Part shown: piece by piece, positions 1 to 10,754 of the stretch
How positions within the stretch are numbered: position 1 is the first letter of the stretch
Layout of the letters: every line of letters starts with the position of its first letter
Assembly: GCA_025267735.1 (NCBI GenBank)
Contig: CM046295.1
Location: forward strand, 12,845,167-12,909,166
From: Mactra quadrangularis
Lineage: Eukaryota; Mollusca; Bivalvia; Venerida; Mactridae
Direction of reading: 5' to 3'
Length of the DNA: 64,000 nt
The notes under the pieces: model-generated
The model's input: the letters and a program-made list of their open reading frames with translations, nothing else
Database searches by the model: none
What the model was told of the DNA's origin: nothing
Translations under genes and position numbers: made by a program

Positions 1-262
1 CGCACCGGGATTTCGAATCTAGTGTCCCGAGGGGAGGGGTGTACGGGTACGAACCCCACCCTTGGAGGTTATACCATTCCATGAAAGTTTGACAATAATG
101 TAAATTTTCCTCCCTTATTAATATTAAGGTATATGGAAAAGTTTCCGGTCTTGTGAAATGGTAGGCGAGTACTGGTTTAAGAGGGTCTAGGAAAGCTATG
201 TTTGATGCGCTGGATGCTTTAAAAGTAACAAAAATGTGTTGATACGGCGTAAAACCCTGTAT
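1..262 (+). repeat. SINE family III, 5'-truncated by window edge
   Basis: tRNA-derived SINE. A degenerate tRNA-like head with a B-box-like stretch around 50-60 is followed by the body seen in other family III copies and by the tail motif GTGTTGATACGGCG near 237-250. It aligns with 6727-6965 (+) and with the complement of 9437-9725. The copy is old, and its first bases may lie outside the window. Confidence 0.7.
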
Positions 263-468
263 AAATAGATAAATAACTTGAAGATTTCATAGTGCATATA
301 TACTGTTACATGTCACAAGTTAACTTCAGTGTTTTCGGACGTAGTTCTAATGTAAAAGTTATTTTATGTATTATTTCATTTTTTTTTAGATTTTTGGCAG
401 TTGCAAGAATTTGAAGAAAAATAAAGTTTGTCATCATTCTAAAGATCATCTAACTACATACCCTGAAT

Positions 469-867
469 CATTCGGAAATCTTCGGCCATTCAATACGAAT
501 AACCTCGGACATATTTAGACGCCATTTTGGAACTACCTTTGCTTCACATGCCCATGCGTATGCTTTGGCAGGTGTTGAAGTAAACAAATCCACGATCGCT
601 TAGGCGATGATTGATGTTTCGTTTTAGTCCATAATTTTTAAAAACAAAGTTAAATCACATCTTTGAACAATATTTAGTCAAATATTATGACATAGAAATA
701 TGTTTTAACAAAGCTTTGAGTGTAAACAAGAAGAACTATTTTGCATAGTCATTATTATACCCGCTTCGCCTCGCGTATGTAGTATAACCCAGTAATCTTG
801 GTGGACCTCCCACAAATCCGTCCCAGATTATAAATTCATTCAATGAATGATCGAGGTGTTCCGAATG
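469..867. mobile_element. MITE-like element with imperfect inverted ends
   Basis: Left end starts CATTCGGAAATCTTCGGCC and the right end is its imperfect complement, finishing GGTGTTCCGAATG. The interior resembles 45618-45840 (shared phrases such as GGTGTTGAAGTAAAC), so these are two members of one non-autonomous family. No transposase frame is present. Confidence 0.6.
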
Positions 868-1046
868 ACCCTAAATTGGGTACATCGAACTTCCTTGGCG
901 ATCCTCTAAACAGATAAATCTCGGATATCATAAGGTGAAAAGTAAACATAGGAATTTGGTTTCTGTGGTAATATAGTCTGAACTACACAGAAATACGAGC
1001 TGTGAGACATTGTAGGCCTGCTTATGTAATAATGTGATAAAGCGAG

Positions 1047-1189
1047 TATTGTTCGTTTTTTCTCAACTGTCATAGAATAATTTCACGGTGGATGATTATA
1101 CACTATGTCAATATCACGAGTGTTAAACAAAGAGCACGAAGTCACCGTGAAATTATTCATGTTTTGACAGTTGAGAAAAACGAACAATA
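1047..1189. mobile_element. Short hairpin MITE with ~45-bp inverted ends
   Basis: The ends TATTGTTCG...CGAACAATA are inverted repeats of about 45 bp (core TCTCAACTGTCA and CACCGTGAAATTATTC) around a loop of about 50 bp. A second member with the same ends lies at 6170-6418. Termini starting TA fit a TA-targeting (Tc1/mariner-like) family, but this is inference because no empty site is available. Confidence 0.65.
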
Positions 1190-1355
1190 ACAATTTAATT
1201 ATTAAATGTTTACATGAAAATGACAGTCGCCGGACTTTATAATCTGGTTGTATTCCTACTACGTCTGATTTCCGAGGTATATCTTCGTAGATGACCCCCG
1301 ATGTTGTTCCGAATGTAAATTGGTATTAAACTATAAACTAATATAAGATGATTAC

Positions 1356-1704
1356 CTCTTCCTTTTACAAACATTACACCGAACAGCGTTCCACATATTA
1401 AGCATATCCCAAGTTTTACTATGTAGAAGCCAACCGTTTTTGCAGAACAACATGAAATCCTTATTTCTACTTCTTTGTCACTATCTTCAGTCAATTTGAC
1501 ACAACTGGTGTTGGACGACAACGATGAAACATTACTTACATCGTCTACTTTATTAGCCATGATCTTTTTATCATTATCTGACGTCATTTTTTGTATTGCG
1601 TCATAAGTTCTGACGCCAGACTTTGCATTTCTTTTCAAAATAGTCAAACGTCTCTTGTATAAGAAATTTTCGTCATAATTTTTGGAACGAGATCTAATTG
1701 GCAT
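1356..1704 (-). CDS. Possible internal exon of an unknown single-pass membrane protein
   Basis: This 349-nt minus-strand stretch is open and lies between a good acceptor (pyrimidine run then CAG, immediately before an in-frame ATG at 1704) and a donor (AAGAG then GTAATC at 1355-1354). The translation of about 116 residues starts with a basic segment (MPIRSRSK), continues through a Ser- and acid-rich region and ends with a membrane-like segment of about 20 residues (FYIVKLGICLICGTLFGV) followed by a basic end. Domain-like composition and splice sites make it more credible than other orphan frames here, but I do not recognise the family. The partner exons were not found: further 3' exons should lie below 1350 or outside the window, and the 5' side may be separated by the minisatellite at 1916-2795. 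A chance open frame remains possible. Confidence 0.35.
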
Positions 1705-1915
1705 CTGAAAAAATAAACCAAACATCACGTGACCATTTTAATTCAAGTTTCCATACGGAACACCTAGGATATTTTAGAAATACGCAGGGAATCCTCGGAA
1801 AAAACTTTATAGCTTTCGTATATAACATTTTAACCAGTCATTTAGCACTTACATACCTTTGTCAATGGCTTACATCAGGTAAAACAATGCGATGCGATAC
1901 GATACCATGCGATAC

Positions 1916-2795
1916 GACGTAACACAACACAACGCAATATAACACAACGCAATATAACACAACGCAATGCAACTCAACACAACGCAATATAACACACCGC
2001 AATGTAACCCAACACAACGCAATATAACACACCGCAATGTAACCCAACACAACGCAATATAACACAACACAATATAACGCAACGCAATGCAACTCAACAC
2101 AACGCAATATAACACACCGCAATGTAACACAACACAACGCAATATAACACACCGCAATGTAACCCAACACAACGCAATATAACACACCGCAATGTAACCC
2201 AACACAACGCAATATAACACACCGCAATGTAACCCAACACAACGCAATATAACACACCGCAATGTAACCCAACACAACGCAATATAACACACCGCAATGT
2301 AACCCAACACAACGCAATATAACACACCGCAATGTAACCCAACACAACGCAATATAACACACCGCAATGTAACTCAACACAACGCAATACAACACAACGT
2401 AATACAACTCAACACAACGCAATATAACACACCGCAATGCAACTCAACACAACGCAATATAACACAACGCAATGTAACTCAACACAACGCAATGTAACTC
2501 AACACAACGCAACCCAACACAACGCAATACAACACAACGTAATGTAACACACAGTAATACAACACAACGCAATGCAACTCAACACAACGCAATATAACAC
2601 AACGCAATGTAACTCAACACAACGCAATGTAACTCAACACAACGCAACCCAACACAACGCAATATAACACAACGCAATGCAACTCAACACAACGCAATAT
2701 AACACAACGCAATGTAACTCAACACAACGCAACCCAACACAACGCAATACAACACAACGCAATGTAACACAACCCAAAACAACACAATATTATAC
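1916..2795. repeat. Minisatellite, ~35-bp unit
   Basis: Tandem array of about 25 units built from sub-repeats of the type AACACAACGCAATAT and AACACACCGCAATGT. The clearest 35-bp periodicity lies at 2120-2370; the edges are more degenerate. The minus strand is open in overlapping frames only because the repeat lacks stop codons, so the Cys/Val/Leu-rich translations are artefacts. Confidence 0.92.
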
Positions 2796-3094
2796 AAATT
2801 ACAGTACAATAGAGGCCATTATTTCAAGGACAGATAACAATGTCTGTTTGACCTAATACCCCACCTATACACGAATATATATTGTTTGTTAACGTAGCTA
2901 TACTCATACAGTATAACCTCTGCAGAGCAGCCATCTACTGAACAGATCCCTCTCAAAACAGCAGCTTTTGTTATTTTCCTTGATTGTAATTTTAATGGTA
3001 TACTCATAGACATATGTCTATGGGTATACATGTACTAATTTATTTTAGCTCGAATGTAAAACAAGTTCTTGCAACTTAGATTTCATCACTTTTG

Positions 3095-3285
3095 AGTCTG
3101 CTTCCTGGTTCCCCAGCACTAAGCTAGTAGGATAAAGTTTCTTGCTCAAGGAAACAACGAGGAAGGTTTTGGATGGGGTTCGAACCAATGTAATTTTAAA
3201 TGAATTTAACCTCTGCACAGCAACAATCTCTGGACACCAACATAACGCCAGTACTGTAGTCCCTCCCAGTGGGTGTTGTTCAAGA
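3095..3285 (-). repeat. SINE family IV fragment
   Basis: Resembles the family IV copies at 20385-20560, 21640-21830 and 23585-23745: a 'GCTCAAGGAAACAA' block, then 'TTTTGGATGGGGTTCGAACC' as the complement of a tRNA B box. The tRNA-like head at the right end is degenerate. Confidence 0.55.
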
Positions 3286-3939
3286 GAGGTTGTACAGTAT
3301 AAACATTGTATTACCATAAATGTCGAAATGTCACTTTGATCTTATAATAAAACCCTTTGATAATTATTAATGTCATCTTAAAGCAACAAGCTCATGGATT
3401 TGTGGCCATTTTTACAAAAAATCTCACGATAAAAATCATCGTAAGTCAAAATCAAGAAACATTAATGATATGCTCATTTTTGCCAATCAATTCCAAATAT
3501 TTATGAATGATTTAGATTATTGTATTTTTTTTTGAATTTCATTTCATACTAATGTTTATTATCCTTAGACATCCAACTGCAAAATTGATAAAATTGACTT
3601 ACGATAACTTTTTGTTAGAATTGTTGTGAAATATTTCTTAATAAAAATAATTTATTGTTGTTATATTTTTTATCAAATATTATGATATAACATTTTAAAT
3701 CGTTAAAAGTCGACAGGATACATGTATATATACAATCATAATTATCATATAAATTAAAATTTTTTGTCAGGTAAACTTTTGCCGGACAGAATGTCGAGTG
3801 CTGATGAAAGCTTGTTGTAAAGATTATTATTATATATACAGCAACTGTCATAACTCAAACAGATACTTCAGGCATAAAAAAGCGCACTGTCCAGATATAT
3901 TCAAAGTTTGAAACAGATCAGCTGTAATTTAATTCCAAA

Positions 3940-4310
3940 TGGAAACATCTCGATTATCCGAAATCTTAAATTAGAACTCATTTTTAACTTGTATGACATT
4001 TTTATCCGAACTTTTTTTATCCGAATACGTTGTATAACCTAATTGATATTTCTATCCGAATTCTTCTATCCGAATTCATTTTAACTTGTATGACACTTTT
4101 ATCCGAACTTATTTTATCCGAATATGTTTTATAATCTGAATGATATTTATATCCGAAATTATTCTATACGAAAAACGTTGTACTACCTGAATGATATTTT
4201 TATCCGAAATTCTTTTATCCAAATTCATTTTTTAACTTGTATGGCATTTTTATCCGAAATTATTTCATCCGAATACGTTGTTAAACACGAATGATATTTC
4301 AGGTCTGCGG
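3940..4310. repeat. Degenerate tandem repeat rich in TTTTTATCCGAA
   Basis: About four irregular units of roughly 100 bp. Each contains AACTTGTATGACATTTTTAT or a close variant, several TATCCGAA words and a TGATATTT spacer. No coding potential or recognised family. Confidence 0.7.
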
Positions 4311-4904
4311 AAAATCTTACAATTGAAGTTATTGTATCATTGCTTTGATACAGGTAAGGCAAAATAAATACTGTAAAACCAAATGTCAATAGACACTCAA
4401 CTAGAATAAACTTCATTCGGAGTTCAAACTGATGCTTTTTTCAATCTGTAATCTTTCATTGTACAGGATGTACTCGTGTTAAACACAGTTGAAGCACAAA
4501 CAAGTGCACACTGAACAATAGGATTTTTCTGTGTTACTTATTTTTTTAGTACTTAGTATATAATTTCGATCTGGAATAATGCATCCGATATTTACAAACC
4601 TCATTTTACTTGTGGAAAATCCCAATAAATTCGAGTTCTTAATTAGAACTATTTCAGCACGCGCTCTAAACTCAGCAAGTGATGCTTACGGTTACAAATC
4701 CATGGCCAGAAGTTTCTAGTCAGATCTAGAGAGTAGACATGTTCAGAGAGAGAGGTGTGTGCTCAATGCTTCTCTGTTTTAAACGTGGTTCCAGATGTAG
4801 GCATGTCAACTGATAGAATGTAGAACGAGTAATCGCCGAGATGAAACCTACATATAGAAAATGGACTTTAAGAACCTAATACAATCTCCGTAATCTTGTA
4901 TCTT

Positions 4905-5213
4905 ATAGACCGGTGTCTTAGGATCCCGACATTGCACAGGGATCATGTTCAGATACATTTATGTCAACCTTACATAGCTTGTGAATAACACATACATTTG
5001 TATCATCAAATTAGTTCGTACTGTGAATAGCATATATCGTCAAATTAGATCGTATTTTACATAACACATATCGTCAAATAGCTCGCAAAATTGAGGTGTT
5101 ATTTATAGCGTTTCGTCTAGATGAAAGCTATGCATTGACTGGTAGTCACAAAAGTCACCAAAACATGATCCCCTGTGCAATGTCGGGTGATCCTATGAGA
5201 GCTGTCTATAGGA
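4905..5213. repeat. Inverted-repeat element
   Basis: The left arm (about 4905-4950, containing CCCGACATTGCACAGGGATC) is repeated in reverse at 5163-5213 with a few mismatches; the arms are about 45 bp around 210 bp. The right arm overlaps a stretch resembling the promoter region of genes A and B, so part of this may come from a rearranged gene flank rather than a transposon. Confidence 0.6.
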
Positions 5214-5245
5214 TATCTTTTTTACGAAGAATACCAGCGAATGCT
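5095..5245 (+). other. Degenerate copy of the TRIM-like gene promoter region
   Basis: Words occur in the same order as upstream of gene B (35540-35660): GTTTCGTCTAG, GAAGCTA-GCATTGA, a GGT-GTCACA block, AATGTCGGG, GATCCTA, then GTCTATAGGATATCT and AACGAAGA-like words. No B-box exon follows, so it looks like a relic gene flank. Confidence 0.5.
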
Positions 5246-5753
5246 AAACATTTAATCGAGTTGATATGACTTTAGATAATGGGCTTTTTCGCAAGAAAAT
5301 CGCTACCTTGTGCTTTTTAAAGCGCTTCTTTGTAGCATACATGTTTGCTTCAAGCTAGAAAACCCAAGATGGCGACTTCAACAAACAAAAGTTTAGATTT
5401 TAAACAAATGAAAAAAAGGTGATCCGAATGTTTTCGGTGAGCAATAAATATCTTGCAACGTACCGCTACGCAGCGATTCAACTCGCTAGTTCGTAGCAGA
5501 CCATTCCGTAGGAAATCGCTGCGTAGCGATACCAAGCGGTCGACTTGCGGAATGAGTTCGTAGTTGAGTATAAAACACGATGGTTTGACTGTACCGTACT
5601 CATTACGGACACTTAATATTGATAGAACGGTTTATGTTGGTAATTAAATCGGTCATGAAAATGTTGCTTTGTCATTGTACAAGTTGTACGGTCTATTTAT
5701 AGAGTAAATATTTATAGTAAATTGTGTACAATTGACCCGAGACTTATTGATTA

Positions 5754-6681
5754 ATTACATACAGGTCGTATTCTAGGTCATGCGTGTTTTTTGTACTTTA
5801 AAGAATGAACTTGTCCACTAAATAGGTGAACATGCATGAAAACATTTTACTGATTTTAAACATGCCACTTTGATATTTAACATTTATCCTAAAAACGTAC
5901 AAAAGTCAGGCAATTATAATACCTGTGTAAAGATTGTTTTATACAATAAGTTTAAACGGACTAAACTATAAAATTGTAAAAATAATACACCCCTAAATAT
6001 TGGTATGTGATAAAACTGGCTATGTTTGTATACGCAATGTTTACGTGGACGACCTGTAGTTGGGTTACTATACTAAACGATGGTCGTGTAAAAAGCCATG
6101 CGTGTTTATGTACTTAAAACTACAGTTCGTCCACGTAAACATTGCGCTTATAAAAATAATCAGTTTCATTATTGTTCGTTTTTTTCTCAACTGTCAAAAC
6201 ATGGATAATTTCACGGCCAATGCGTTTGTTAACATTTTTGTCGTAATACACCCATGAGTTTCCGAAAGCGTGTATTATGAATGAGTAAAGCTTCTTAAGC
6301 CGTAAGATAAGTTTTAGTCAAGATATTTTTAATAGAAATTAGGCCGCCAGTACAAAAACAATGCTTTCAGTCACCGTGATACTATTCAAGCTTTGACAGT
6401 CGAGAAAAACGGACAATACACACCAGTATTTAGAGGTGAATTACTTTTACAATTTTATCCACGTAGTTTAATTAGTTTACATTTATTTTATAAACATATC
6501 ATTATGATAAAATTTACAATGTGCTTACACATTGTTTAAAAAAATTTGCTACACATAAAAATGGCCTGTTTAAATTAATAAAATGTTGTTCATGCATTAG
6601 CTTATTCACCTATTTAGTGAGAAAGTCCATTGTTTAAAGTACAAAAACACGCATGACCTAGAATACGACCTGTATGTAATT
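5754..6681. mobile_element. DNA-transposon-like element, 928 bp, with ~115-bp inverted ends
   Basis: The ends ATTACATACAGGTCGTATTC and its complement are inverted over about 115 bp (5754-5866 with 6564-6681). The element is flanked by a perfect 7-bp direct repeat, TTGATTA, at 5747-5753 and 6682-6688, which looks like a target-site duplication. It contains an inner hairpin near 6030-6150 (GCAATGTTTACGTGGAC and its complement) and a nested MITE at 6170-6418. There is no transposase frame. A 7-8 bp duplication would suit a hAT-like family. Confidence 0.75.
6170..6418. mobile_element. Hairpin MITE, second copy of the 1047-1189 family, nested
   Basis: The ends TATTGTTCGTTTTTTTCTCA and the complement near 6370-6418 match those of 1047-1189, with a longer interior. 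It sits inside the larger element at 5754-6681, so it inserted later. Confidence 0.65.
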
Positions 6682-6726
6682 TTGATTACTTTATAAATGA
6701 AAAGAATATCCAACTATTTGTCCTTT

Positions 6727-6965
6727 ATTTGTCCTGGTTCGAATCCCACCCGGGGAGGTTATACCCTTCCATAAAAATTAGACAATAACGTCAATTTTCC
6801 TCCATTGATTAGATAATATGGAGAAGTTTTCGGCCTTGTGGAAGGGTAGGTGAGTATAATGTACTGATTATAGACAAAAGGTCCAGGAAAGCTAGGTTAG
6901 GTGCGCTGGACGCCGTGAAATGACCTAAAATGTGTTGATACGGCGTTAAATCTAATAGATCTAAA
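6727..6965 (+). repeat. SINE family III, head truncated
   Basis: Begins within the tRNA-like B box (GGTTCGAATCCCACCCGGGG), runs through the family body and ends with GTGTTGATACGGCGTTAAA. It is close to 9437-9725 read on the other strand, so this is a fairly young 5'-truncated copy. Confidence 0.85.
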
Positions 6966-7886
6966 TAAATTGATCATTTTGAAAGTATAGTTATAACTCG
7001 TACACTATAATGTATACGTGACCGATTTTTAATTGCATTCGTTGATAAATGTTATTATTAAAGTAAATGTGTACGCATTTCAAGAGTTTTAAGGACTCCG
7101 GTGCGATGGTATGTTTGTATATATAAAGATGTGCCTTACCCATTATATCTATAGCAGTAATCCAGAACAGAAAATATCAAGATTTTTCACCCTCACTGTC
7201 TATGCACAAACTACATTTTTTCTACTCAATTAAACTCAAAATAACGAATCATAAAATTAGTAACATTGTTGTAATCTCAATTCATTTATGTTTAATGTAA
7301 CAGTACACTGTTGTACGCTTTGCAGTGAAAAAATGTATAAATTTGAATTTCAGACAAATTATGAATACATTTAAATATCTATCATCCAAATACAGCGTAT
7401 GCATTTTTCTAGAGACTACGCGGAAACTACCGAAATATTCCGACTGGTTCCCGAGTGCTGTTGGCAATGTTAAACTACGAACGATTTCGGAATGTATGAC
7501 GAAGCGGAAAGCAAATTATTTTGATAAACCAAATCATAAATGCATTCAGTGCATAAAATATACAATCGATCTACAATAAAGTTTGATTAAAAAGAATATA
7601 CAAAAAAATGAATGATTTTGGGTGTAACTCTAGTTGGGCAATACTTCATAAAACGCATTTCTTAAGCAAATCGATAACTTGAATTACATTTTGATTATAG
7701 TGTTTTCAAAAGAACTATAATAAGAAAATAATAATGAATGACGCTGTGAACAGAAAGAATTGAAACTTAAATCAGATTTGACAAAATCGAACAAACTTAA
7801 GCCTAGTTTCAGTAAGGTCGTATCGTATGTTCCGGTCACGTTGTACAAACGGTATGATTGAACTTTAGACCTTACCAACACAAATC
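6966..7886. other. No recognisable feature
   Basis: AT-rich non-coding sequence. Short open frames around 7280-7580 and 7684-7881 lack splice context, domain-like composition or paralogs, and I do not call them genes. Confidence 0.6.
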
Positions 7887-7887
7887 T

Positions 7888-7972
7888 TAGTCTACGCTAG
7901 TCTGGTTACCGACTTCCTATGATAGTTATCAAAGGGCCAGGTAATCCAGACTAAGTCTACGCTAGCCATTTC
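7888..7972. repeat. Small hairpin flanked by a 12-bp direct repeat
   Basis: AGTCTACGCTAG occurs at both sides of a hairpin of about 50 bp whose ends are AGTCTGGTTACC and GGTAATCCAGACT. This could be a mini-insertion with a target duplication, just before the 41-bp minisatellite. Confidence 0.45.
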
Positions 7973-7979
7973 GGCAGTA

Positions 7980-8335
7980 GAAACGAGCGGAAGTTGTTAG
8001 TCCTATTGTGATTGGTCAATTCTACGAGCGAAAGTTGTTAGCCCTATTGTGATTGGTCAATTCTGCGAGCGAAAGTTGTTAGCCCTATTGTGATTGGTCA
8101 ATTCTACGAGCGAAAGTTGTTAGCCCTATTGTGATTGGTCAATTCTACGAGCGAAAGTTGTTAGCCCTATTGTGATTGGTCAATTCTACGAGCGAAAGTT
8201 GTTAGCCCTATTGTGATTGGTCAATTCTGCGAGCGAAAGTTGTTAGCCCTATTGTGATTGGTCAATTCTACGAGCGAAAGTTGTTTGCCCTATTGTGATT
8301 GGTCAATTCTACGAACGAAAGTTCTTAGCCCGGTT
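7980..8335. repeat. Minisatellite, 41-bp unit containing a CCAAT-type motif
   Basis: About eight to nine head-to-tail 41-bp units, each with GTGATTGGTCAATTC, CGAGCGAAAGTTG and TTAGCCCTATT. Every unit carries ATTGG, the complement of a CCAAT box. The units are nearly identical (A/G at one position), which suggests recent homogenisation. Confidence 0.93.
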
Positions 8336-8640
8336 GTATCTTTGTATATAAAGAGTTACCTTACCTTTTATAAGGGTCACAAGATAACTGACAAAAGTCC
8401 CGCATTATTGTAATCAACACACTAAAATTAAACTAACATAAGTATAAACTTTTTTCATCGACTTTGTAGTAAACAGTTTCTGGCTTTAATGTCCTTTTTC
8501 GTACACCATTGCAGAAAAACTTGCCTATTGAAATTATTATTGTAAAACTCTGGATTCATAAATTTGAAAACTAATGAGGGCATGTAATATTTTCTTTTGA
8601 ATGTTAGAGAATTTCTTTTTTACCTATAATATAATAATGA
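8336..8640. other. No recognisable feature
   Basis: AT-rich non-coding sequence between the 41-bp minisatellite and the short-inverted-end repeat. I see no open frame, repeat or RNA gene. Confidence 0.6.
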
Positions 8641-8644
8641 CCTC

Positions 8645-8916
8645 ATAGGCGGATCTAGCGGGGGTTACGGGGGTTCGGATCCCTGGAATTCCCAAATGTA
8701 CTATTCATTATTGTATTTCTTCACTTTAAGTCATTTTCAAGTAGCATGGGGCAAGTTTTCTCGGTGCTTAACATATATTAAATAGTTATGTAGTTTTATA
8801 TTATCAATATACTGCATTATTCTGCTAAATGTGTATAATGTGGATGTGGTTCTATAGTTTGGACCCCCTCTAGAAAAAGTTCGGACCCCCAAGAAAAAAA
8901 TCTGTATCCACCCTAG
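8645..8916. repeat. Repeat with short inverted ends at the duplication boundary
   Basis: Left end GGCGGATCTAGCGGGGG and right end complementary to GGTGGATACAG; C-rich blocks (GGACCCCC) lie inside both ends. The right terminus recurs at 32724-32745 directly at the unit 1 / unit 2 junction, so the left boundary of the tandem duplication falls inside this element. Confidence 0.55.
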
Positions 8917-9071
8917 GGCCTACAGACTCAGAGACTGTGTTCTTAAAAAGAGAATGACATTCAAGTTTTAAAGTCACGTTTAGCATATTTTCAAGGTCAA
9001 GGTTGTTAGTAATACGAAGGTATTACACAAACAAGAATTTTTCAACTTTATCAAATTATTTTTTTGACTTG

Positions 9072-9350
9072 GGTTTAACGTTGTAGCAGCACACCATGTA
9101 TTGGTAAATGACGACGGCCAGTCAAACTACTCACTGGAAAGGCTTAATCTTTGGATTCAGCTGTTACGCAGTTTCTAGACGCATACTTCCGTCAGTGAAT
9201 GACAACTGCCCTACACAATTTAGAATCAGTGATGGGAGAAATAATAGCCGTAGAAATTATTTCATTTCCAAACTCAAAATTGCCTTGTGATCGAACCCAA
9301 GACCCCTTTATGCATTGACTTGTGTACTACCGACTGAGCGAGCGGGGTTG
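9072..9350 (-). repeat. SINE family II (tRNA-Lys-like head), old copy
   Basis: Complement of a SINE whose tail (GGTTTAACGTTGTAGCAGCACA) and tRNA-like head (near 9290-9350, GAGCGAGCGGG) match family II. It is shared with 32893-33182 in unit 2, so it predates the duplication. An open frame inside it is not a gene. Confidence 0.75.
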
Positions 9351-9436
9351 GATATAAAAAAATCTTAACTTTTATGTCAACAATTTCATTTTTTGCTTTT
9401 ACAATTTTATTGCTTAAGTCTACACGTTTGTTTGAA

Positions 9437-9725
9437 TTTATTTATTTATTGGAGTTAATGCCGTATCAACACAATTTAGGTCATTTCACGGCGTCCAGCG
9501 CACCTAACCTAGCTTTCCTGGACCATTGTCTATAACCAGTACTTACCTACCCTTCCACAAGGCCGGAAACTTCTCCATATTATCTAATCAATGGAGGAAA
9601 ATCGACATTATTGTCAAATTTTCATGGAAGGGTATAACCTCCCCGGGTGGGATTCGAACCCGCACCCCCTCGGACACGAGTATCCAAATCCCGGCGCGCT
9701 ACCAACTGCGCTATCGACCCGGGTG
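9437..9725 (-). repeat. SINE family III, full length, inserted after the duplication
   Basis: A perfect 12-bp direct repeat, CGTTTGTTTGAA, flanks it at 9425-9436 and 9726-9737. Unit 2 has the uninterrupted empty site near 33260. On the minus strand the tRNA-like head has an A box (TAGCGCAGTTGGTAGCGCG) and B box (GGTTCGAATCC), then a body, the tail TTGATACGGCATTAA-type and an AATAAATAAA end. This is the best reference copy of family III. Confidence 0.95.
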
Positions 9726-9744
9726 CGTTTGTTTGAAATCATGA

Positions 9745-10130
9745 TATTTAATGACAACGACGACGATGATGATGATGACGGTGATAACTGATAAAAATAA
9801 AACAAATTATCATGACATATTTGATGATGATAATGATGATGATGATGATGATGATGACGACGACGACGGTGATTACTGACAAAAAAGGATAAATAACAAT
9901 GACATATTTGATTACGAAACTGAAGACATATTTTATGATGATAATGATAATGATGATGGTGATGATGATGATGATGACGACGGTGATTTCTGACAAAAAA
10001 GGATAAATAACAATGACATATTTGATTACATAACTGAAGTCATATTTGATGATGATGACGACGACGACGGTGATTACTGACAAAAAAGGATAAATAACAA
10101 TGACATATTTTATTACGAAACTGATGATAA
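9745..10130. repeat. Composite (GAT/GAC)n microsatellite array
   Basis: Three to four units of about 105 bp, each a GATGATGACGAC-rich run plus TGACAAAAAAGGATAAATAA and ATGACATATTTGATTA. Unit 2 has a shorter version (33285-33440), so the array has changed length since duplication. Ile/Val/Asp-rich translations are artefacts. Confidence 0.9.
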
Positions 10131-10499
10131 CTTTGTTATAAAGTTAATTTATATTTACAAAGTACATATGTATGGCATTGAAATTTTCATTCCGGTGTAC
10201 TTTGTGTTTTTGTTTGCCCGTACCAGATTTTTAGTGTAATTTATACTTACATAAAATATATACATGTAAATGTATTTTCTTTGATATATTAAATGTCGCT
10301 TGGATTTCATATATACGCTTGCACAAAATAGTTTCAAATTTTACTACGGAAAAGACCGAGTTATACCGCTCGTTACGAATTGTTGTAATCAGAATTAAAT
10401 CGAGTTTTTACAACGGAAATATTTTAGGTTACGAAAATCTACGAATGGTCACGATTGGAATAGTTTGTTACTTGGTGTGGATATAGGCGAGTTTAAATT

Positions 10500-10730
10500 C
10501 GTACATTAGATTATTTCAAATTTTACTCTACATGTATTACCCCTTCGAAAACGCAGGATTTTCTGAAAACTGGCGTAAGACGTAGGACTGTCTAGGTTAT
10601 TTCCAACATCGAGTGCGCATGTCAGGGTTTTGTATAAAAATGTAGGATATTGAAAAGATAAGGTAAACAATATCGAACTTGTTCTTGATAAACTTTCGTA
10701 TCGGTTTTCGGATAAACTCGTCTGACGAAC
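10500..10730. other. Unit 1-specific ~230 bp (insertion or unit 2 deletion)
   Basis: In unit 2 the flanking words GGCGAGTTTAAATT and AAGTTTATATGCAATCGG are almost adjacent (near 33795-33830); in unit 1 they are about 230 bp apart. No inverted ends or target duplication are clear. Short open frames on the minus strand are not convincing genes. Confidence 0.6.
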
Positions 10731-10754
10731 GAATCTAAGTTTATATGCAATCGG

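Noticed and set aside
1862..2437. Long minus-strand open frame rich in Cys, Val, Leu
   Set aside because: It is the 35-bp minisatellite, open in several frames at once because the unit lacks stops.
7980..8335. Possible CRISPR-like array
   Set aside because: Units are contiguous 41-bp tandem repeats with no variable spacers, in eukaryotic DNA.
9748..10083. 111-residue Ile/Val-rich minus-strand frame
   Set aside because: Translation of the GAT/GAC microsatellite.
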